DNA from: Zygnema cylindricum
Lineage: Eukaryota > Streptophyta > Zygnematophyceae > Zygnematales > Zygnemataceae
Direction: 5' to 3'
Length of the DNA stretch: 19,252 nucleotides
Assembly: GCA_037447655.1 (NCBI GenBank)
Contig: JBBHKE010001811.1
Span: forward strand, 1-19,252
Part shown: positions 7,561 through 16,480 of the stretch, one piece after another
Layout of the letters: every line of letters starts with the position of its first letter
Position numbering within the stretch: the first letter of the stretch is position 1
Program-made: the position numbers and the translations under genes
The notes under the pieces: generated by a model
Told to the model about the DNA's origin: nothing
The model's input: only the letters and a program-made list of their open reading frames with translations
Database searches by the model: none

Positions 7561-9462
7561 AACGCAAACTAACCAATCAATTACTAACATATAAACTTAA
7601 TATCCAGCCAAGCATCTTCAGGATTTTACTTGCAGGTATCAGCTGACTAACTCTAATAAAAAAGGGATCCAAAGCTGTGTAAATTTCAAATTCTGGCATA
7701 AAAATATAGCTTTTAAGTCGAGCTCAATAATGGATAAGCAAACTTGGGCATCTATAAATTGGGTTTCTTCCATAAATACCGACATTAACACTAGAAAGCG
7801 AGATAAAAAAGATTAAGCATTGGGACAAATCCTAATGTCGAAAATTGTCCAACATTGGAGAAATTCCTAGTTTCAAAAACTTTTCCAGCATAAAAAAGAA
7901 AATGAACATGTCCAGCATTAGACAACTGTGTATTGGAATTACCCTTTGAAGCTTATATCTCAATTGGCATCTACCTTTATAGTCCGAGAAGCTAAGTCCT
8001 CAGATTAGTACTTTGTTTCAGCGTTATGTACTTTTTACTTTTTCTGCAGGGTTTTTACTAACGTAAAGGATTTCTCCTCGAGAACTATAAAATTATTTTA
8101 GCCTTTTCTAGATACATTTTCCGGATTTGCCAACTGCCTTTCCTTAGCATCGGTACCTAAGACTAATCACCCCTTACATTAGTTCTACCATTAAAACTGT
8201 ATACGCTGCTTCTGGTTACTTTTCCTTGCTTAACTTTCTAATAAAGACCCTTTGTCCCATTGTAATTCTTTGTATCTTAGCTGAGTGACAAAGAACCCTA
8301 CGGCAAACTTTGAAAACAATGTCGAATATCGATACTACATAGCCAAATAATTGCACAAAGTTTGGAGATTTTTTAACCATTTTTGAACAAACTTTTACCA
8401 ATCTTTATCTTTAGTGTCACCTTTCGTAATTTTAAAATAAATGTGCCTTATTCATGCCAAAAAACAGAAAACATGCATTGAATTTTGTCAATTTGGTCCA
8501 ATTAATACATTTTGTTGAGAGAGGGCCAATCAGAGTTTCAGACCCAGATATTTTGGATGTATTATCTCAACAGTGATACAACATCGTTAAAACATTAATC
8601 AATTGGTTTGAGATTGCATTTAACAATCCGTTGCCCTTCAAAATGACAATATATACAAGGGCATAAATCATAGCCTCGAAATAAGTTTTCAATATGTTCG
8701 CCACTCCGGCATATTCACGTAAGAATACTAAGGAAATGGAAGGGGCTTAGAGCATCTCTAAATCATTTCTTAGAAGACAACGGCTGAAAGAGCGTCTAGA
8801 AAACATTTTCAGGAATATCTTTACTCTTGCACCCACTTCTTACAGTTGCCCTTGACTAGCGTTTGGTGGACATTGATTGAACGATTGAACTGTGCGATGT
8901 CATGGTAGAAAGGTACATTAACATATACATTTGGTCCCGTACCAATGAAATCGTAAAGGGTTCACTGTCGCGTGATTTTAGTCCGTGTCGATACTAAACC
9001 CTAAAGTTGATGAGAATACGTCCCAGGTGTGCACGAGTGTCAAATGAGCGCCCCAATATTTCTTGCATGACCACTAATTCCCGAATAGTTGCAACTATGG
9101 CATAAATGGATAAAAAAATAGCATTTAAAACAGGTCTTCCGGTAAACTTGCTTTTGACCAAATGTATATAGCTTAGGATGTTTGTAAATAAAAACTTTAT
9201 AACTGCTAAAACATTTTGTAAATCACTTGAATGGTCCGAATTTGAAGCAGGTTTTGCCATTGTTATTCTATTTCTTAATTTCGATAGGGAATTTTCGTAT
9301 ACTTTAAAAAACGTTAGTTATGCATACTAATTTTTGGCACAGTGTTTAGCTTTCAGTTTCTTCTAAATTTTAGAGTTTTTCTATTTGTTTTTCTTGCAGT
9401 TCTGAAATGTGTCCTCTTTTTTTCACAACTTTTTTTCCAAATTTGATGTATTCTCTTTGATC
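7561..9462. other. Non-coding stretch, nothing recognised
   Basis: AT-rich intergenic DNA upstream of the LRR gene. The longest open frame (minus strand, 8994-9260, 88 codons, hydrophobic in its middle) matches no family I know and is within chance expectation for this composition. No repeat with clear ends was seen. On the minus strand this should contain the distal promoter of the LRR gene, but no distinctive cluster of sites stands out. Confidence 0.6.
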
Positions 9463-9490
9463 GGGTTGGGATGGATGGGATCGAGGGGGG
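9463..9490 (+). other. Predicted G-quadruplex motif in a G-rich patch
   Basis: Four G-runs (9463-9465, 9468-9470, 9477-9479, 9485-9490) are separated by loops of 2, 6 and 5 nt, satisfying the standard G3+N1-7 pattern. They lie in a purine-rich patch (about 9461-9540) rich in GGGATGG and GATGGATGG, in contrast to the AT-rich flanks. There is no gene next to it to suggest a regulatory role. Confidence 0.6.
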
Positions 9491-10853
9491 TGATGGATGG
9501 AAAATTCATGGAGATTAGAGTGGTGGGAATGGGATGGGTCCCACATAAAGCCAAGATTCAAATCTATATATTGTCAAGAGTTTTAAAGGATATTTAGGGT
9601 TTTGCATACTTTTCTAGGATTTTCTGGGGATTTCTGGGATTATTTAGTGTTAGCTTAAAGTTTTTGGGTTTTTGTGCGGACATTAGAACTATCTCGAATA
9701 AGAAAAAACAAAAATGTCTTCCGAAAAAACAACTAAATATTTTTTAGCAAAAAAAAAATTGAATTGATTTTTTTTTTTTCAACACTAAAATTGTCTACCA
9801 TAAATACATGTTCAGTACCAAGGGAATTCAAAGATTTATAACTATTTCGGAGATTTAAAAAAATGTAAGAGAATTTTGTGCTTAAAATAAGGGTCCCTCA
9901 AAACGATTCAGCTCATCCACTCACTCAAAGAATTTGAGGGCTGGGGGTGGTTGAGTTGGGATAATATAAAATAAATTTCAAAATTGTTTACGGAAGAATT
10001 TAAGGGCTGTTCAACATTGAAGAATCCAAACATCACAAGGACAAACATTTGCAAACCCAACATAAAACAAGTTCAATACATCAATTTAAAAAAAAGTTAA
10101 CGTTGTTCATGCTAAAATTTCCACGTTAAAACTCAAAAGGAAAATGTAAAATAAAATCTAAAATGGAGACAGAAAATGTCACGTCTTCAAAAAATGGGCA
10201 TCTAGAACATTTGTCGCATTTGGAAGGCATCCAATGTTTAACAAATGTCAACATTGAAGAAGCTCCCCACACAAAAACTTGTTAAGAACATTGTTAAAAA
10301 AAATGTTAAAAAAATGTTAAAAAAATTGTCAACATGAGAGAAAATTAAAATGTTAAAAAAATGCATGCTCTTGAAAATATGTCCAACATTGAAACCATCC
10401 GCAAACATAACCAAATAGAAGGCGCAAAATTAAAAGCTTTGGCATATTTTTATTTTAACAAAGCCAAACCACAAAGCAAATCGGAATGAGTATTTATCAT
10501 CCAAAGAAGACAAACCTTTTTTTTGTCGGACGCGTATCCCATCGCGCGTCATCTTCCATGGTCCGAAATTTCGTAGTACTTTCTTTATTCCTTTTTTTTT
10601 TTTTTTGTATTGTAAATTTAATTTTTGGTGCTTCTTTAAGTTTTTTTCAACGGTTTGTGACAGGTGACATCTTAATTAACGAGCGCTTCCCTATCAATTT
10701 CGTCGAGACTTCTTGAAAACCCCACGCGCGCACAATAAATTCGCACGTGCCATTTGTCATTCACATCACATCAATTTCGCACCGACATTCAATTTTGTAC
10801 TTCAGTCTTTCCTTAATTTCCGCGATTCGTTTGTACTTTCATGCTTAGAGGAA
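9491..10853. other. Non-coding stretch with A/T-rich low-complexity sequence
   Basis: Contains GGGATTT-like near-repeats at 9610-9640, long A and T runs (T15 at 10592-10606) and the AATGTTAAAA tract listed separately. CAACATTGAA recurs at about 10012, 10250 and 10383. A 76-codon open frame (10486-10716, +) is hydrophobic only because of the T15 run, so it is not taken as a gene. Confidence 0.55.
10290..10330 (+). repeat. Short tandem repeat of about 12 bp
   Basis: Three near-identical units of the form ATGTTAAAAAAA follow one another, and a further copy lies at about 10348-10362. It is a low-complexity A-rich tract that probably arose by slippage. Confidence 0.6.
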
Positions 10854-10865
10854 TACAGTACAATA

Positions 10866-11383
10866 CAGTACATCGAGTATCGCTATTAGTGTTACTTGTT
10901 TTTTTCGCCACTTAAAAGTTCTAACATATATTATCCGAACATAACTGTCGGATTGCTGATCTGACGGTTGCGACTGAAAGGTAGGACTCTCAGCTTCCGA
11001 TTGACGGTCTCGAACTGGCAATCGGACAATTGTGTACGGAGAAAAGATGTTTTGAGTGGCGTAAAAAATATCAACACTAAATAGCATAGTTCAAAAGTAG
11101 GTGAAAGTAAGCCCATACAACATGCCTATTGTATGCAAAACATACAATATGACCTTTCGACCCATATTGTATTCGGACCAATTCGGACCAATTAAAACAT
11201 TCGGACCAAAAAATTTATTTACACCGTCAATTCGGACGATCGGACGGTCGCTGATCAAAGTAGCGATCTAAGAAGATCACATGAAAAGCCCATAATACAA
11301 CTTACGATAAAGGCGCCGACCAAAGGCCAACCATAAAAACGCCTACTTTTGAACTATGCTAAATAGCGATACACGGTGTACTG
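10866..11383. mobile_element. Composite foldback/TIR element, CAGTAC-terminated
   Basis: The left end reads CAGTACATCGAGTATCGC (from 10866). The right end, reversed, reads CAGTACACCGTGTATCGC (from 11383): 22 bp of terminal inverted repeat with two mismatches. TA precedes the left end; the matching right dinucleotide is TC, so the duplication is imperfect. Two further inverted pairs are nested inside. One is 10882-10918 with 11049-11085 (about three quarters identical). The other is 11082-11101 with 11342-11361 (20 bp, perfect). The whole looks like two or more foldback copies of one family inserted end to end. No transposase frame is present. Terminus and TA target resemble Tc1/mariner/pogo-type elements. 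Confidence 0.55.
11082..11361. repeat. Perfect 20-bp inverted repeat pair spanning 280 bp
   Basis: TAGCATAGTTCAAAAGTAGG at 11082-11101 has its exact reverse complement at 11342-11361. Between the arms lie a 9-bp-stem hairpin (TATTGTATG...CATACAATA, about 11126-11148) and three copies of TTCGGACCA (from 11172, 11182 and 11200). The right arm runs directly into the CAGTAC-type terminus ending at 11383. Confidence 0.85.
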
Positions 11384-11407
11384 TCCTATTCGGCTATTCG
11401 CAAACTA

Positions 11408-11603
11408 CAGTACACCGCCAATCGCTATTAGAGTATATAACGCTAATACGGTGCCCCTAAATTTTGACCCCAAAACATAAAATATAATTAATAATAGCAT
11501 TTAGGACGTGGATATCATGCCACGTCTTGGGCACTAAATAAGAATCAATAGCGCTAATTCGACCGGCTTTTAATCAGCTCTAATAGCGATTGGCGGTGTA
11601 CTG
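11408..11603. mobile_element. 196-bp MITE with perfect 26-bp TIRs and TA duplication
   Basis: The left terminus 11408-11433 (CAGTACACCGCCAATCGCTA, continuing TTAGAG) is the exact reverse complement of 11578-11603. TA flanks both sides (11406-11407 and 11604-11605), the expected Tc1/mariner-superfamily target duplication. Inside is a further small inverted repeat, GACGTGG...CCACGTC, near 11505-11526. The element is non-coding and non-autonomous. Perfect TIRs imply a relatively recent insertion, younger than the adjoining composite copy, whose termini are clearly related. The family name is not known to me, and assignment to Tc1/mariner rests on the CAGT terminus and TA target only. Confidence 0.85.
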
Positions 11604-11605
11604 TA

Positions 11606-12240
11606 CTATAGTTCAACGGCAGCCAAAACGACGTCCGTATACAAAATTACAAAATATGCATAAAGTACAAAATAAGTACAGACACATCAGGACTTTGACC
11701 GTCGACCACAACTTCACTTTTCAATTTTAGTGGAATCCGGTTGTCGTTTTGTCGCGACTGTCACGTGCGTCCGGGAATTCAAAAATTGAATGGTGATACA
11801 CTTGCCACATCAGCACATTCTTCCCCCGTTGCCGTCAAATCATGTTTGCCACAGTCCTGTAGTTTGTTAAATCTTTAGATTCGCTCACGTACATAATCGA
11901 CAAGGTGGTCCGTACAGGGCAGGACCTACCGTACTGTACTTCAGCGGCCGGCGTGCCGCTTCCGTCCCTCTATGAAGACGGAGCGTTTCACGTTTCGCAA
12001 GGACCTAAAGTTCTAAACCCGCATGTTCATACGAAAAAATAATCGCACTGTATTTTATGGTTTCCAGCGGTCAACGATCAACCATATAGAAATTGACGGT
12101 TACAAATGTGTTCAAGATATGCACAACGTTTGGCGCTTAAGGGGTGAACCTAGGAGTTGCCAGTAATTGTACGGAGAACCATTCGTGACATTAATTTTTA
12201 ACCGATTTTCCATCAGGTTGTGCCCGTAAACTACACCGTG
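11606..12240. other. Non-coding stretch, moderately GC-rich
   Basis: More GC-rich than its surroundings, with a GCGGCCGGCGTGCCGC patch near 11945 and a CACGTG E-box/G-box-like site near 11763. No open frame with a recognisable motif occurs on either strand. It could be promoter-like, but no gene start is visible near it. Confidence 0.5.
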
Positions 12241-12369
12241 AATAGTGATAAGTATAAGAAAATTATTAGGCTAAGAAACAATTAGTGTTGTTAAAGCTAT
12301 TTTGGGTTAGAGGACCTAAACCCAACAATATAATAATGGTAGTTAACACCTATAATACCAATTTATAGA

Positions 12370-12520
12370 AACTTGCTTATAGTGTAGCCGCCATTTTATG
12401 TGTTCACATATCAAATTCGGACATGTCAGTACAACATTGCGCAATTTTCCCCGTCGTAATTAACATGAATCAACCCTGATCGCACTTTCAATTCTCGACG
12501 TCAATCACTTTCCATATCAT
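12370..12520. repeat. Diverged dispersed repeat, copy 1
   Basis: Shares an ordered series of blocks with 14700-14870 in the same orientation: AATTT, ATAGTGTAGC, GTTCACAT, GGACATGT, a CCGTC block and CGACGTCA. Over the best 40 aligned bases (from about 12352) I count 28 identities. The similarity probably starts further left, near 12280 (TTAGTGT). No coding content. Confidence 0.6.
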
Positions 12521-12944
12521 TATTCGCCGTATTTTAGATTCATTTGCACCACGTAACGAGTGGTGTCCGTGGATTGACAGATATCGTATATTACACTAGT
12601 TAATTACCTTACGAATATGATGAGACATGAATTAACCATGCATAAATCAGAATAAATAAATAGCCAACATTTGTTCTCAAGGTGGAGATCACGTAAGTGA
12701 GAAAGTGGGTTTGCGTGCAACACTTTTCTTTACATGTGGTTGCCGCAGTTTTGCTACTGTAAAACCTTGATCGGCAGTGTGAATTGTTGATTTTCTTATG
12801 ACCGTCGACGTTCACAAGCGCATCAAAATGTTAACTCGTTGTTACAATATTTCGAAATTCAAAGTTGTTCAACAGATTTGTTGTCAAATCTACACTCAAC
12901 GGTACTTAACTAGTACTAATGTGTACATCCAATGTACAATCTTA

Positions 12945-13901
12945 GGGTGCGTCTCTATGTACTTCAAACTTAGAGAATTTACTTTGTTTTTTAACGCAGA
13001 TCCGGCGGACCCGAATTTCGGGTGTCCCTATGTGTACTAAACGAAGTTGTCACTTAAGGGCGTGACGATAGTATACGTCGACAATGCCCGTGACGGCTGT
13101 CGACAGTGTACAATCTGTGATGACGCACCAAATGTAAAAAATTGCTTTGAACGTCGCATAACCTTGCGAGACATTTGTAAACGTTCAGCCTTCCAACACT
13201 CTGCCATGGACGATGTCCATGGCTGAAGAAGTGTCGTTTTCAATACCTTTCTTGTACGGTTGCCTCTTTGGCGAATTCCACGCAAAAAAAGTGTTTGAAT
13301 ACCTTTGGTAGTGGTCGAAAAACGGCACTCTCACTATTTTCTCTGCCTTTCCACCGGTCAGCGTAAAGCCGCTTCGTGTTAGATTTATAAATAGTGAAGT
13401 TTGCAAAGGCGTGAATGTGAGGTTGCGTGAGAGAGGCGGCGTGTGCGACATGCAGGGGCGCCCTCAAAGATTTCTCTCGATATTGTCAAATGGAATCGTA
13501 ACGAAACACGACAAAACAAAAGAAATTGTGTGCTTTGATGGACGCAAACGGACAAAAAAAAAAGGAATAGTGTGCTTTTTGCCGTTGCTTGAATTCGTTT
13601 GAAATTTTTGTAAACAAATTTACATGTGCGAATATGTGTTCCTAATTTTTTTTCGAAAAAAATTTGTTTTAAACACATCGGCCTTGTGTTTTTAAAAAAA
13701 GTTTGAAGATTACTTTTTTCGGCTAGTGGGTCGAATAACACAAAATGACAACATGTAGTACATCTTAAATTCGATGATGACGCAAAATGTACTTCTCATT
13801 TTTTCTATTCTTTTGTACGGTTCAAACTTAAGCAGTAAGGCTCTAAGTTTAACAGGAAAACGACAGAAAAAACCCTTACTTTGGCACATAGAGACGCACC
13901 C
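12945..13901. mobile_element. 957-bp PIF/Harbinger-type non-autonomous transposon
   Basis: Perfect 16-bp terminal inverted repeats, GGGTGCGTCTCTATGT at 12945-12960 and its complement at 13886-13901, are flanked on both sides by TTA (12942-12944 and 13902-13904). A three-base TTA/TAA duplication with a GGG-starting terminus is the signature of PIF/Harbinger and its Tourist-like MITEs. The interior has three overlapping minus-strand open frames of 75-118 codons (13185-13741), but none shows a DDE transposase or Myb-like motif, so I treat it as non-autonomous. The interior is richer in GC and CpG than the flanks and contains a perfect hairpin at 13203-13223. Confidence 0.85.
13203..13223. repeat. 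Perfect 9-bp hairpin inside the Harbinger-type element
   Basis: GCCATGGAC (13203-13211), loop GAT, GTCCATGGC (13215-13223). It is near the element's interior third rather than its ends, so it is not part of the TIR. Confidence 0.7.
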
Positions 13902-13904
13902 TTA

Positions 13905-14699
13905 GACAAGCTGCAGGTGACTGCGCGCAACAAAAATAATCATTGAGCCAATCATTTCCTTTGCCCAAAGTAGGAGCAGATTTGATTGCGCTAACTCAAT
14001 TTTGAAGAATTCCAGCGATATCTTGAGTACGATTTTTTTTTTACAAATGGTCGTAAAAATTGAATGTCAATTCACGGTGACGCAAAGGAAAAGGCATCCA
14101 GCGAAGGCTACAAGGTTGTGCATCTACAATGTCACTTAAATATATAGGGTGTCACAAGCAATTACAAAAATTAAGGTGCGACAATAAAGAGTGTAGACGT
14201 TGACAACCATCTTAGGCGTTGTCGACTTATTCCACATTCGTCACATACTTAAGGATTTTATTTTTAACGAATTAGGAAACTTTCAAAACCGTTTAGGTAT
14301 AATTTTCGCTCTAATATAAAGTATGTTTGCTAAGTTAAAATAACATGGGGATGCGCCATAAAAAAACTTTAAATCAAGGGGGGCGACGGAAAAAACCAAC
14401 AAAAATAGCCCAGACCCGAAACCTTGGAGAATCATGGTCGGATCTTTTGTATTGTTGTTTTTAAAAAATGAACCTTCATAATGTCTAAAGTAGTCTTTAT
14501 TGCAAAAATCTCGATGGTAAAACCAACTCTGCTCAAAAAGGGTAGACATCTAAAGACTACAAGAGTCACAAAATGTAAGTTACTTCGTGAACAACTTATA
14601 ATGTCAAGAAATTAATAAATTAAATAAAAAATTAGTGTAATTTGACTTAACGCCAACAAAATATTAACGTTATATTGTAAATCTAACACTAATTTGGAT
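13905..14699. other. Non-coding stretch, nothing recognised
   Basis: AT-rich, stops in all frames. The longest open frame, 88 codons on the minus strand (14283-14549), has no motif I recognise. The final part, from about 14630, blends into the left edge of the diverged repeat copy 2. Confidence 0.55.
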
Positions 14700-14870
14700 A
14701 CACATTCCCATAGTGTAGCTGCTATATACTATGTTCACATGCTTGTTTTCTGAAAATATGAGGACATGTTCGCATAATCTTTCGCCGTCTTTATTAATAA
14801 GAATCAAATCTAAGAGCGTTTTCTCATGTTAACCCCACTCACTTAAAGGTTTCGACGTCATTAAATGACA
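14700..14870. repeat. Diverged dispersed repeat, copy 2
   Basis: Direct-orientation counterpart of 12370-12520, sharing CATAGTGTAGC, ATGTTCACAT, GGACATGT, TTTCGCCGTC and TTTCGACGTCA in the same order and similar spacing. The pair encloses about 2.2 kb that includes the Harbinger-type element. It could be two insertions of one old element or, less likely, eroded LTRs of a single element. Confidence 0.6.
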
Positions 14871-15552
14871 TTTTTTTTGTAGAATTATACAAAAACATGA
14901 GCACTTCTACTACGGAATGGAACTTCTCATACATTAAAGCACAAAAAAATCGACAAAACTAGTTAAAAGGTACATATGTATTAACTTTAAGAAAAAATTG
15001 GCATTATAAATTTTATTGTAGGTTCGAGGGTCAAAATTTAGCTGCGCGGATATAAGGTTATGAACACTATAAGTGATTCATGGAGTAGTGTATTGTGCGT
15101 CTAGAAATTAAAACAAACAAAACATACTGACATGTCTATAACGTGATTGTTTTTGTGGCGAACAAAAATGTCCAAGGATATTATGTTTGTAGGTTTCATT
15201 TTTTTTTCATTTTTTTTTTCTAAATTTACAGAGTACTACTCAAATAGGAACAAGATTGTGAAAGTTTGGTTACAAAAAATACCCAAGTCCTAAATAATAC
15301 CGTTAATAATGTTGTCCGTTATGAGAATCTTCTACTTGAAGGATAGAGTTATAGAAACTAATGGTTTTAAGGTATTTGCTAGGTCTGAATAGAAATAAAG
15401 AGCCGAGGCAGTCTACCTTTAACTTCTCTCTCCAACTCTCAAACTTGTCGCAGTCACTGAGAAATTGGAGAGGAAGCTAGAGCCATGGCTACCTAGGCTA
15501 TCTTGAGGTTTACGGGAAATTTATATTAGTTTAAGGGATTATTTACTAAAAG
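14871..15552. other. Non-coding stretch, nothing recognised
   Basis: AT-rich with T-runs near 15200-15220. A CT-rich patch (TTCTCTCTCCAACTCTC near 15424) and the motif AGCCATGGCT (15481-15490) are the only distinctive strings. They lie on the downstream side of the minus-strand tRNA-like segment and could be the body of a SINE, but no end or target duplication is visible. Confidence 0.45.
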
Positions 15553-15642
15553 GTATGTGCCGGCCACAGGATTCGATCCTGGTACCTGCCGGCCGACAAA
15601 CATTAGATAGCCGGTAGCCTTAGCCGATAAGTCTAGCAGTAG
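15553..15642 (-). repeat. tRNA-like segment with A and B boxes, possible SINE head
   Basis: On the minus strand GGATCGAATCC (15579-15569) matches the RNA polymerase III B box at 10 of 11 positions. Thirty-eight nt upstream, TAGACTTATCGGCTAAGGC (15635-15617) resembles the A box/D arm of Ser- or Leu-type tRNAs. No acceptor stem can be paired, so it is not a functional tRNA. Two GCCGGC blocks and CAGGA...TCCTG around the B box can fold into a strong hairpin (about 15558-15595). Best read as the head of a tRNA-derived SINE. A chance B-box match in an unrelated element cannot be excluded. Confidence 0.35.
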
Positions 15643-15768
15643 TATTACGTATTATACAGTACGATAATTAATTAAACATTAATTCGTAGGATAAATCATT
15701 TAACTATAATTTTTAACGGGATACATAGATGTGGTAGTGTAAAAGTACGAATTGCGGTACGAATAAGA

Positions 15769-15789
15769 AATCAATACCGCGCATTGATT
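15769..15789. repeat. Small hairpin and repeated TACCGCGCAT
   Basis: AATCAAT...ATTGATT arms (15769-15775, 15783-15789) enclose ACCGCGC. The string ATACCGCGCAT recurs about 31 bp later (near 15806), a short imperfect tandem duplication. Confidence 0.5.
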
Positions 15790-15906
15790 TCGTAAACGAA
15801 ACAAATACCGCGCATGTAATTATTACGGCTACGATCAAATGCGAGTTTAATCGGATTGCCGGAATTAGCGCTGAGATCGCGGGAGAAGAATTCGGCGGTT
15901 TGTGGG

Positions 15907-15936
15907 CATCGCCACATCAGATGACACGTGGCGATG
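15907..15936. repeat. Perfect 9-bp inverted repeat
   Basis: CATCGCCAC (15907-15915) and GTGGCGATG (15928-15936) with a 12-nt loop; the right arm begins within CACGTG. No coding or element context. Confidence 0.55.
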
Positions 15937-16016
15937 TTACATTGGAGGTCAACATCTCCATGAATTAAAGGAGCGAATCTGGACATACAACGTGTGGACA
16001 TTTAGGCAATGTCATA

Positions 16017-16068
16017 CAGTTTCCGTACATAAAGTACACCGGCAATTGTACTTTTACGTACGGAACTG
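16017..16068. mobile_element. 52-bp foldback, CAGT-terminated and TA-flanked
   Basis: Left arm 16017-16037 (starting CAGTTTCCGTAC) and right arm 16048-16068 (ending GTACGGAACTG) are complementary over about 21 bp apart from two small offsets, with a 10-nt loop ACCGGCAATT. TA occurs immediately outside each end (16015-16016, 16069-16070). The terminal CAGT and TA flanks match those of the MITE at 11408-11603, so it may be an extreme deletion derivative or a solo foldback of that group. A small-RNA precursor hairpin is an alternative. Confidence 0.45.
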
Positions 16069-16099
16069 TAATCTGATTGGTTTCGTACATCAATAGATA

Positions 16100-16480
16100 G
16101 AGTATGTGAGAGAGATAAGACTTAGAAAAATTAGAAGATAGGACCCTTTCTCCTAGAGAGCTTCTGTACCAAAGGTCAACTTTGACCCTCCATAACTTAC
16201 TGCTCAGGGGAGTAAATTCAGAGATTATTTTTGCTATAGACTCAAGAGAGTCTTGCCTTCACAGGGGTGCAGGTGGTCAGAGTTTTTGTCTGTCAGGGTG
16301 GCACTTGTTTTTGCAGAAACACAAAGGGGTCAGAGTTATCCTAGAGGCTTCTTGGAAGCTGTCCACTCTTAGGACTTATGGAGGTCTCAGAGTTACAAGA
16401 GTTTGTACATACATTGTACACTTGCTCCTAATTTTTCACACCAACAATATCGGGTGTGGTTCCAACCGAAGGTAATCGTA
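16100..16480. other. Possible LTR-like or UTR-like fragment
   Basis: Includes GGTCAACTTTGACC (16174-16187) followed by CCATAACTTACTGCTC and a TTTTTGC block. This arrangement resembles, from memory, LTR/UTR sequence of some plant Ty3/gypsy elements. TCAGAGTT recurs three times (from about 16277, 16330 and 16387). A 97-codon open frame (16182-16475) has no recognisable motif. The gypsy-like RT remnant begins 1.4 kb downstream on the + strand, which would be consistent, but no second LTR was found. Confidence 0.25.

Noticed and set aside
8994-9260. 88-codon minus-strand open frame with an apparent membrane-like segment
   Set aside because: I do not recognise it; a few open frames of this length are expected by chance in 19 kb at this composition. 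Expression data would be needed.
9583-9660. Telomere-like TTTAGGG string
   Set aside because: A single TTTAGGG followed by loose GGGATTT-like near-repeats; no tandem array.
10486-10716. 76-codon open frame with a signal-peptide-like hydrophobic run
   Set aside because: The hydrophobic run (LFLFFFFC) is the translation of a T15 tract; no conserved features follow.
11160-11250. CRISPR-like array from repeated TTCGGACCA
   Set aside because: Units are adjacent or irregular, too short, lack unique spacers of constant length, and lie inside a eukaryotic transposon.
13037-13741. Overlapping minus-strand open frames inside the Harbinger-type element, considered as transposase
   Set aside because: No DDE or Myb-like motif in any of them; overlapping frames in a GC-richer patch explain the openness.
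15553-15642. A functional tRNA gene
   Set aside because: The B box matches, but no acceptor or anticodon stem can be paired; kept only as a tRNA-like/SINE candidate.
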